Part shown: in pieces, positions 55,660-64,000 of the stretch
Numbering within the stretch: position 1 is the first letter of the stretch
How the letters are laid out: each line of letters begins with the position of its first letter
Assembly: GCF_902635505.1 (NCBI RefSeq)
Contig: NC_045427.1
Location: forward strand, 214,162,422 to 214,226,421
Direction: 5' to 3'
DNA length: 64,000 bases
Source: Sarcophilus harrisii
Taxonomy: Eukaryota > Chordata > Mammalia > Dasyuromorphia > Dasyuridae
Notes under the pieces: model-generated
Databases searched by the model: none
Told to the model about the DNA's origin: nothing
What the model saw: the letters and a program-made list of their open reading frames with translations, nothing else
Program-made: the position numbers and the translations under genes

Positions 55660-57590
55660 TAGCCTATAAGAAAGTCAGTTGATCAAGAATTTCCAGATCA
55701 ATCCCTTTTTATAATACTTATTAAATAAGTATTTTATCTGTTATAACTGATGAGGAAGCTAAGGCCCAGCAAAGTGAAGCAAACAACTTACTCAAAGTTC
55801 CACAGTTAGATAAGTGGCAATATGGGCATTCAAGTAGAAAAAAATTCTCAGTTCACAGTCAGAAGACTCAGACCTGAGTCCTAACTTTGTTACTTATTAC
55901 CTGTGTGACCTTGAAAAAGGAACAATTGAACCAAAGGTACTTGGCCCCTTTCAAATCTGAGGATGAGGGCCTTGTCTCTTCCCCCTCCCTCCCCCCCCCC
56001 CCAAAGAACTAAATTGGGAGAAGATGGAAGTTAGAATTCTGGCTTTATCACTTACTAGCCTTATGACCTTGGGCAAATTTCTGCCTTTCTTTGTTCCTTT
56101 GCCCCCCGCCCCCCCTTCCCCGTCCCCTCCCCCTGTAAAATGAGAAGGCAAAACTAGGTAATTTTGAATCGGATGCTCTTTCCTTGTCATACTACTTCTT
56201 CCCCAGAGCTGAGGACCAAGATCCTGCATCTTCCTTTTGCAAAATTGTGGAGTTTCTGTCTCACCATCCCTAGACAAGATCATAATCCTTGGTAACCAGG
56301 TATTTTTTTTGGGGGGGTGAGGGGAGGGTATTTTCATTGGAAACTTTCCTACATCCTATTTCCTGTCACATTTTCCCTTTACTGGGGCTTGTGGCTCTAT
56401 CTTTCCTAGGTGTTATGCTGAGCCATATACCTTCTTTAGTCACAGGTTTCTGGGAAATATCATGCCAGCATACAGTGGCTCATAACTATAGGGATCTCCT
56501 ATATAAATTTCCAACTCCATTCACTCTCTCTTACTCTAGCTGTTATAGATCTCAGCTGTGTACCTTTCTGCCTTGATTGCTATATCTGATTTCAGTTTAC
56601 CTAGAGACTAGGTCAAACAATGCAGACAAATCCTATATAGAGGCTAATTTTCTGTTTGGTTCTTTGCAGGGCATAGAAAGCACTAAAGGGTGGAGAGGTA
56701 GCAAACAATTCAGCAATTATAGGGTTCTTCTCTTCACCCTACCGTCTCCTGTTTTTCAGATCCTCATGGGGAGGAGAGAAGAGATTATTGTCTTCAAGTA
56801 TTGTCATGGGAAAGTAGTATCAGATTTACTTTGTTTTTAGCCTCAGAGAGCACCCTAAACTAGGATGAAAGTTGCAAAGAAAAGACTTTAGGTATATTCT
56901 ATAGCTGTCCAAAACTGGTAGAATTGGTGGAACCCCTATCATTGGAGATCTTCAGGTGAAATTTGGATAAAAACTTGTAAGGTGTATTGTAGAGGGAATT
57001 CTTCTGAAGTTGGACTTGATTGCTGCTGGGGTCATTCTTCAAGGTAGGAAATGCTGTGATTCTATGGAACCACTTTCCACATAGCAAGATACACTGAAAT
57101 GGAAGAGAATGTACCTGGGAAAATGCTCCAACAAGCCTGGAAGTCAGTGTGTTCTGCTTTAACCCTGGGAATCTGAAGCAATTCCAAGAAGTTTGGTTTT
57201 GGCTTAATTCTCTATATTTGGAAAGTCTCAGCTTCCATCCAGGATCAGCCTGGGGGGTTGAGTCCACAAAGTAAGTATATAAAGGGAATCAGCTTTCTGG
57301 GAAGTGGATCCCAACTCTCTCACTGGGCCCTCAAATTGCTCCAGAGGATCTTAACTAGGAATGACAACTCATATGAAGGCTCCTAAGGGTGAGCTCTCCC
57401 AGAAGGAAAATTTATCTGCAAAGCAATCTTTTTTATTTTTTCCTTCTCCTGAACTCAAGATGGTATATGCCTAAGACACTCAGTGTGGGGCTTATGATAG
57501 TGGGGTTGATGCGGGAGAGGAAAAGAGAAGAGATTCTAAATACTGAACCGGATGGAAGGAATTGGGTGGGAATCCAAGATTTAGAAAGCG
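55660..57590. other. Unassigned DNA with old repeats
   Basis: A CR1/L3-like 3' end lies at about 56820-57070 (agctgtccaaaactggtaga; gaagttggacttgattgctg). C runs occur near 55992 and 56105, and a G run near 56312. Short open frames have no domain. I see no gene. Confidence 0.45.
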
Positions 57591-57599
57591 AAGGTATCG

Positions 57600-58950
57600 C
57601 TGTTACTGAAGAAGGAAAGGTTGGTGCCTGGGCCTGAGCAGTCTGGGGCTGTTGGGGAGCGAGGAAGTGGTCTTGTGGAGAAAGAGAAGGGCAGCATCTT
57701 TAGCTGGAGAGAGCACAGCCAGGTGTGCGGGTGCAGCGAGGTACAGAAGCCGCCAGGGCGTCCGCTGCCCACCCTGCCCCACCCTAGTTGTTCCAACCTC
57801 AGGGCAGCTCCTGTAGTTGTCTTTGGCTCCCCGGAGCCCTGCTCCTCCCCCCTTTCCCTCTCCCCCGCTCCCCACCACAAAGCAACTGGCTTCCATTACC
57901 CCTGACAGCTCCAAGCGGCCGCCCAGCCCATCCCCACCCCTCCCCTCCCCTCCCCTGACTGACTCCCTGCCGTTCCCTTTTATGGATATTAAGAGAGAAG
58001 AGAGGGAGGAGGTGGAGGGGGGGAACCTGGGGGAGAGGGAAGCTGAGTGATCAGCGAAGGGGTAAGTGTGCTCGAAGAAGCCCCTTCCCTCTCTTATGAC
58101 CTCTCTAGCGTCAGGACACTCAGGATAGTGTTCATTTCCTCTGGGTCCAGGTCTCATTCTCTCCCCAGACCCTCTTCCTACCGGGAACCCGAGATCTTCT
58201 TTCGAGGCTCACCTCCCCCCCACATCCGGGGGGTGATTTCCCACTTGACCAAAGCGCCAAGATTTGAGGTTTGGATTCCGGGAGACTGCCCCCCCCAACC
58301 CTCTCTCGCGGGTAGAGGAAAGATGGGGGTGGGAAGATTTCCGGATCCCCCTACTCTTGAACTCCCTCCCCAGCCGGGCAACGCAGTGAGAAATCTCAGA
58401 CACTCTCTTCCACTCCCCACTCCCTTACGGATCAGAGGACAAAAGGCTCTCTGGGCTGGCGGGAGGGAAAGAAAACTATTTTTATCCCATTAAATTGTCA
58501 GCCTCAACTCCCAGCTCTGGCTCCGAGTACCCGCACACTCGCTTTTCTACCCCCGGGAGGAACAGTCTCGAACCCAGGACCTGGAGCGTTGCAGCCGAAC
58601 CGGGCGGCTTGGCAAAGCTCAAGAGGAAACACCTGGCGGGAAGCGGGCGGGGGCAGCAGCCCAGGGGGCCCCAACAGGAAAGGGGAGGGCGCTGGCTGCG
58701 GAGGGCACAGGGGTCAGGCTAAGCCACTTCCCCGAGCCCGGGACGCGGCCCTGGCCAACCTCGGTATTGGCTCCTCGGTGTCGGGAAGAGTCTTGCCGGG
58801 CTTGCCAGTGTATCTGACCTTTGCCGCGGGGGCCTGTCAGCTGTGGCCAGCTGTGCCGAGTCAAGCTCAGCGAGCCAAGCAGTCTCGGAGCTGAAGGCAG
58901 GAAGCAGGCAGGGCCCGGCCGGGGTGTACCCTTGTGTGTTGTAGGAGGCC
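57600..58950. promoter_or_regulatory. Unexplained GC-rich, promoter-like block
   Basis: This 1.3-kb GC- and CpG-enriched block stands alone between EMILIN1 and OST4. It contains a perfect CArG box, CCTTTTATGG, at 57976-57985, and a strong plus-strand splice donor (gcgaaggg/gtaagtg, exon end about 58061). There is an MEF2-like ctatttttat near 58481. The open frames here (up to 184 aa) are low-complexity and mutually overlapping on both strands, so I do not call a protein. It may be an enhancer or the first exon of an unannotated transcript. Confidence 0.4.
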
Positions 58951-60360
58951 AGGCTCAGTTTGGGGGTGTCTAGAGAGGACTGCCCTCAGAGGGACTGTCA
59001 ATGTGTCTGTTTGTGTGTGTGAAAAACTGGATGTGTTGGGATGCAAATGTAGGAGGCTGGTCTCTGAATCCATGTATCTACATGTCATTTTAATGGTTGG
59101 TAATGATTAAATTTGAATTCTAACAAGGTGAGTTTTGCCTTCTCACATCACCATGCTGTTAAAGAATGTACTGATTTCTTTTGGTTTCAGCATTTCTACC
59201 TTATTTGCTCAGACCCTGTACATCAAAACAATGTCATTGCTACTGTCATGAGAAACTTTAGAATTCAGGACCCTGAAGAAGCTGCCATTTTTCACCCATG
59301 AAGTCAATGAATGTTGGCTGAAAGGGATCTTAAGAGGCCATTTAGTCCAAGCTTTGACCTGGTCAGGAATCCCAGTATGTGATCAACTCTTTCTCCTAAG
59401 ATCTCCCTCCAAGGGACCCTACTCCCACCTCCCAACTTCCCCAGGCAGCCCATCTGAATACTTTGGGGCAAGGAAGATTTTTTTCTCGAATGATTTTTTT
59501 TTTTTTTTTGAAACTTCCTCTCACTTAATAAGAGTAATGAACTCTACTAAATTTGATAATGTTACTCAAAATCCAGATTTTCATTAGGTTAATAATGGAA
59601 CCTCTCACCTTTTCCCACTGATTTGGTAGAAAACAGCCTGTATTTAGAGACATAATCTGGGTTTGAATCCCAACTCAGACACCCATGAACACCCAAGTGA
59701 CCAGATCATCCCTAAATCCTCAGCTCAGAAGACTTCTGTAGCTTATCCAAAAAAATGCCCTTTGCTTGGCATTCCGGGACCCTCTAGGAACCAATTTTTT
59801 ACTTCGTGAAATAGAAATAATACTGTCATTACCTAACTCACAAGTTGCAATGAGTAAAGTGCTTTTGCAAATCTTGGTCCTGAATCTTCCTTGCCCCTTT
59901 CCCTGTATCAGCTGTACATTCAAACATGATATTGCATCTTTAATCTGCATGATTTTGCATGGATTGCCACTCAGCCACCCTTTTTTTCCCTCTACCTCTT
60001 GGAGTCCTTTACTATGTATCACTTCTCCAATGTGTCTTGGTCCTGGGATGAAGGACAGCTCCCTTCTAGTGAGGTCTTCCATGACTACTACTATTTGTGA
60101 CTTCTCTCCCCTTCCATTTATTGGGTTATATATATAATTTTTATTTCTTTGTGTATTTGTTCTCCATCTCAGGAGTTTAGTCCTGCACAGCAAGAGGCTA
60201 AATATTTTTCTCCCTTTCTCCCGCTCCAGGCAATTGGGGTTGTGACTTGCCTGGGGTCACATAGTATTAAGTGTCTGAGGAAGGATTAGAACTAAGGTCA
60301 GGGCCGGTGCTCCATTCACTGCACCATCCAGCTGCTCCCAGCCTAATAAACATTTGTGAT
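58951..60360. other. Repeats between the GC block and the OST4 promoter
   Basis: A CR1/L3-like fragment lies at about 59305-59470 (gaaagggatcttaagaggcc; ggcagcccatctgaatactt). A T17 run lies near 59493. A tRNA-headed SINE in minus orientation lies at about 60195-60345 (caattggggttgtgacttgc; tccattcactgcaccatcca). The remaining sequence is unassigned; a donor-like caag/gtgagt at 59127 has no clear partner. Confidence 0.5.
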
Positions 60361-60394
60361 TTAATTAGATGGAGTCAAGAGTTTGGGAAGAATG

Positions 60395-60660
60395 GCCTGT
60401 GTGCAGGAGACTTGAGCTCTGAAGGGGTGTTTGCAGCAGGACGCGAGAGGGAAAGTGCATATGAAGGAGACAGGGCATTGTGCTGCGGTAGGAAGCTGGA
60501 CTCTGGGAGGGAGGGGGAATGTGTGCATGTGCAGGAGGCCCAGCTGTGGGGCAGTGTACTTGAATAGAAAGCTGGACTCTGATGGAGTGCACGTGTAGGA
60601 AGCAAGGATCCGGGGCAGGGTCAGGAGTAGTGCTCTGTAGAGGGGGAGAGCGAGTGTGGG
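60395..60660. repeat. Degenerate minisatellite, period about 61-68 bp
   Basis: About four diverged units contain tgtgcaggagac-like and gaagctggactctg-like words. The first word recurs at about 60404, 60465, 60533 and 60597, and the second at 60495 and 60571. It lies 160-420 bp upstream of the OST4 NRF1 site. Confidence 0.65.
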
Positions 60661-60772
60661 TGAGGGTTCCGCTCCTCCAGTCACGCAACCATCCCGTGCT
60701 AGCCGGAAAGCCGAAGCACTGGCTCCCTCTGCAGGTCTGGTGGGTTGGCGGGGAAGGTGGGGGGGAGGAGGG

Positions 60773-61040
60773 AGGGAGAGAGAGAGAGAGAGAGAGAGAA
60801 AAAAAAAACAGAGGCCTAGCGCATGCGCACAATCCTTAAAACGTTCCTTTCGTGGCCCGCCCAACCGAGCCCAAGGGAGCATACGAGGCGGCGGAGTAAG
60901 GGACTAGAGTGTCCATTTCCTCCGCTCGCCACGCGCTCCCGGCCACGTTTCCTTTGGGTTGCGCAGAGTACTCGTAGTTCCGGTCCGGCGCCGCAAAACT
61001 GCTCCTTTTCTGCAAGCTCTGTGGGAACGCCAAGAAACAA
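60773..61040 (+). promoter_or_regulatory. OST4 CpG promoter and non-coding exon 1
   Basis: A (GA)n run at 60776-60799 precedes a perfect NRF1 palindrome, GCGCATGCGC at 60819-60828, in CpG-rich DNA. A donor gaaacaa/gtgagg ends a probable untranslated first exon at 61040. Its start is not defined. This is a typical TATA-less housekeeping promoter. Confidence 0.65.
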
Positions 61041-61135
61041 GTGAGGGAGGCTGGGGCGGCGGCGGGTTCAGTGTTCGGGGCGGCGGGGCGGAAGCGCGGG
61101 CGGCCTGGCCCGGCGGGCCCGTCCATTGTCGTTGA

Positions 61136-61285
<150 letters not shown>

Positions 61286-61305
61286 GGCGGCGCGGCCCCC
61301 CGCAG

Positions 61306-61605
61306 GTAATGCCCTCCTGCCCTCCGGAGCTGGCGGCGGAGAAAGACCGCTCGGGCCAGCCCTGGCTTCACCTGCGCCCTCCCCTTGTGTCTCCCAGATG
61401 GCTCTGCGCTCTGGAGGAAGCGTTTTCGGGCTCATCTCTCCTGCCTGCTCAGAGCCGAGGATGCCACAAGCCTGAGCCACGCAAAGGCCCCGAGGGACGC
61501 GGAGAAGCCTGCCACCAGGACCAAAAGCCTCGAAGAGGATGGGAAGCAGCTGCTCCAAGGCTGAGGGGTTTGGGCCCCTATTAAACATCCCCCTCCTCTT
61601 TTGAA
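61306..61605 (+). other. OST4 3' UTR with a probable intron and ATTAAA
   Basis: A donor cgcag/gtaatg (exon end 61305) lies only 20 nt after the stop. A good acceptor, tctcccag, precedes 61398, so the 3' UTR is probably spliced (intron 61306-61397). A poly(A) signal ATTAAA is at 61580-61585. Confidence 0.55.
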
Positions 61606-61966
61606 GCTAAACTGGCATTTGTTAAGAGGCAAAGATTGCTTACTGGGAGATGGGAGTGGGGAAGAGCTGGAATGGTTTCTGTGCACAGTGGGTAAGGAGC
61701 CGAAGATCACCCTATGTGGGTCTTCAGGTTGGCTATGAAGAAAAGGCTGTCCAGGAATTATTGGGTGAGGGAGAAATCTTTGGAAACGTCGGCCCCTATG
61801 GAAGGGGCTGCCGCAGCAACGTTCTCTCCTCTTTTCCAGGTTTTCCTGATAAAATTTGATGCTAGGTAGAAATAAGGGATGGGGAGTAGGGACTTTTTAT
61901 ACTGCATTCAGTGCTGTCCATCTTTCAAAATAGCAAACATTTCTTGAGTTTTTTTTCCAAACAACT

Positions 61967-62291
61967 TTTATTTCCTCAAAGTCTTCCCTATCCTATGAAA
62001 CAAGCCAGAGGCAAAATCTGCCACTGAACAGGGCTCAGTGTAGGGACTGATTTCTTTTTCCAACCCACCAATATAAAAAATATATATATATGGTCCCAAA
62101 TTCCTGTGCTGTGGAGGGAGGGATGGGGCTGGGAGGTCCCTGCTCCTTTGTCCTGCCCCAAAGCGGACCCGGGACAATGAGGCTGACTCTCTAAGGAGCC
62201 ATGGTTATTACAGGGGGTGAAGCAATTGTTAGGGCGTTTCCTGTGCCCTAAAACCATGGAAGGATGCCCTGCCATGGAGTCAGGGGCAAAA
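61967..62291 (-). terminator. AGBL5 3' UTR and poly(A) signal
   Basis: The plus-strand tttatt at 61967-61972 is AATAAA on the minus strand, about 320 nt after the AGBL5 stop codon. About 380 bp separates it from the OST4 signal, so the two genes converge without overlap. Confidence 0.65.
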
Positions 62292-63972
62292 TCATACTCT
62301 GGGAGACTGAGTGATTGGGGAGGGCTTGATAATAGAACAACCCTCAGACTGCCCCAGTGCCCCCCCACTGTAACAAGTTGGGGGCTGGGAGCAAACGATG
62401 GGACGGGACAAGAGTGAGGAGGCAGGGGCAGAGTGGGGCCGTGGGGGCCCAACCGGGTACAGCCTGTAACAGAAAAGAGGGGAGTTGGGCTGATGAATTC
62501 TGCCCCATCTCTGTTTTTAGGAAGATCTGAATTTTGGATGATTGTCTTGTGATTGGGGGTAGGGAGTAGGGAATGGGACAGCAGTATTCTAAGGCCTCTC
62601 TCTTATGGGGAAGGGGCAGTCTCAGCTCTTAAAGTTTTCTTGGTGTGAGGAAAGTCAAGGAAGTTGAATTTTTCAGTGGGATTGTGCATTTGGATTCTAG
62701 GGTGACAAAGGAAATTGGGAAAATTAAGATCCTTAGTAAAGAGATAACATTGTGAAGAAGGGCAAAATTGAGGGTGAAAAATTACATAATATGTCAGGGT
62801 CATGGAATTGGGTGCCTGTGGAAAGGGCAATAGTTAGGCCCTTTGTGCTTACCCTGGTGCAACAGAGCAGGATCCTGGCTCTGGCTCAGAGCTGTCCCTG
62901 GTCCGGGGGATGGGGGATGTGGGGCCCGAAGAGCCTCTCATCCCTCTGCCAGGCGGCGGTGAGCCCCGGCCCAACCCGGGCCTAGCCTGTATGGATAGGG
63001 GGTGGCGCTGAGGGCTAGACTCTTCCCCTGAGCTTCTCACTTCCTGGACTTGATTCTGGCATCTCCATGGAGGGAGTATGGTACAGTAGGGGATTAACAC
63101 AAAGGAACTAGGACTTAGAACTCCTGGGGCCTGCCCCTAGCTGGGACAGGTAATATGGGATTGGGGCAAAGGACTTTATTTAGTCTGGATTATGCCTTCC
63201 AGGGTCTTACCCAGGGTGGGGATAGTAAAAGGGTCCAAGTACTCCATAGTTGTGAGCCTCAGTGGCCCTTCCATGGCAAGGGGCTGGATGAGCAGAGAAA
63301 GCTCTCCATGGGGAAACAACAGGGTATATGCAAACCTCCCTCAGAGTTCCTCTACTCCTCAGCCCCTGCCAGGGGAGATATATCCTCAGTTGCCCAAACA
63401 GGTTTTGCCTATACCCACTTTTGCCAACCCAAAGGGATTCAACACTAGCCTGGGGGCCTTGTCTGAACCCTGGGATTGGTGTCATGGCTGCTCCTTGGAG
63501 CAGCAGCCAGAGGTGTTACCTGGGGAATCCGGGACCCCTCCTGGCGGAAACTCTCCTCGGGCAGTTCTGGGCAGAAAGAGAGGATAGGCTGAAGGCAAGG
63601 ACAAAAGAAGCCAAGGCTAGGAATCTGAGGCTAGGGTGTGATTCGCAGAAAGAATGAGGTTATGGAAACTGAAATTGGGGGCTGGGGTACTGCTGCGAGC
63701 TGTGAGGGATAAGTAGATTGCTATGGACTTCTAATGGGGAATGCCCCATTTGGCAACAAGACTCCACTCTGGCAACAGACCAGTATTGAATGTTCTCCCT
63801 CCCACTACCAGAACGAAGGATCCACTGAATCTGGGCTCTATTTAGGGCAGTTGTGCTGCAAACAGGGATAGGCTATCAAGTGTTACCTGCAGTCGAGCCC
63901 TGATGCAGGGGGTGCGAGAACTACTCCCCAGCAGCCCCTTCCCAATAACCATGACGGTCTCTGGTTTATCCC
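62292..63972 (-). CDS. AGBL5: AGBL5 (CCP5 tubulin deglutamylase), last three coding exons only
   Basis: Exons in transcript order are 63972-63887, 62986-62853 and 62463-62292, with GT-AG introns and matching phases; the rest lies beyond the right edge. They encode [20 protein letters not shown], then [20 protein letters not shown] and [14 protein letters not shown], ending [18 protein letters not shown] and ITQSPRV. This matches my recollection of the human CCP5 C-terminal tail, including the final SPRV. CCP5 is a zinc carboxypeptidase that removes branch-point glutamates from polyglutamylated tubulin. The catalytic domain is outside the window; the tail here is Ser/Pro/Gly-rich and probably disordered. 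Confidence 0.88.
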
Positions 63973-64000
63973 CTGAAGACAGGAGTGAGCAGCTACTCCC

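Noticed and set aside
57603-58157. 184-aa minus-strand open frame in the GC block
   Set aside because: Low-complexity Gly/Arg/Ser/Glu content, overlapping frames on both strands and no recognisable domain; kept only as a regulatory or non-coding candidate.
61988-62452. 154-aa minus-strand open frame
   Set aside because: It overlaps the AGBL5 last coding exon in another frame and then its 3' UTR. The frame ending SPRV fits the spliced exons and the human tail, and this one does not.

Overview
The window is mammalian nuclear DNA, almost certainly from a marsupial. It carries intron-rich orthologues of human chromosome 2p23.3 genes in the conserved order PREB - ABHD1 - CGREF1 - KHK - EMILIN1 - OST4 - AGBL5, inverted relative to the human map. 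The space between exons is filled with repeats typical of metatherians: tRNA-headed SINEs, MIR-like and CR1/L3-like copies, a long L2 relic and several L1 3' ends. Two truncated L1-like copies still have recognisable target-site duplications. Gene names rest on reading the exons and comparing the joined peptides with human proteins from memory; no search was run. The species cannot be fixed from the sequence.

Layout. 1-2,200: a 68-bp minisatellite, an hAT-like element, SINEs and AT-rich DNA. 2,380-5,935 (+): PREB, 9 coding exons (420 aa), behind a CpG-rich promoter. 7,182-14,830 (-): ABHD1, 9 coding exons (406 aa), tail-to-tail with PREB. About 16,360-26,030 (+): CGREF1, with a non-coding first exon in a CpG island and 5 coding exons (322 aa). 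27,589-37,471 (-): KHK, with both alternative exons 3a and 3c intact (298 aa either way). 38,043-48,776 (-): EMILIN1, 8 exons (1010 aa). 48,777-60,800: repeats, two degenerate minisatellites and an unexplained GC-rich promoter-like block at 57.6-58.9 kb. 60,820-61,600 (+): OST4, a 37-aa gene. 61,967-63,972 (-): the 3' end of AGBL5, which runs off the right edge.

The genes are neighbours by conserved synteny rather than members of one pathway. PREB (ER exit) and OST4 (N-glycosylation) serve the secretory pathway. EMILIN1 is secreted matrix, CGREF1 is a secreted EF-hand protein, KHK starts fructose catabolism, ABHD1 is a membrane alpha/beta hydrolase and AGBL5 edits tubulin tails. All seven reading frames that could be assembled are open, with GT-AG introns and lengths within a few residues of the human proteins as remembered. 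No endogenous retrovirus, bacterial-type system or CRISPR array was recognised. The most interesting loose ends are the promoter-like block near 58 kb, the KHK E-box cluster and exon-3a substitutions, an extra cysteine in the EMILIN1 C1q domain, and several minisatellites, one of which spans a transposon junction.
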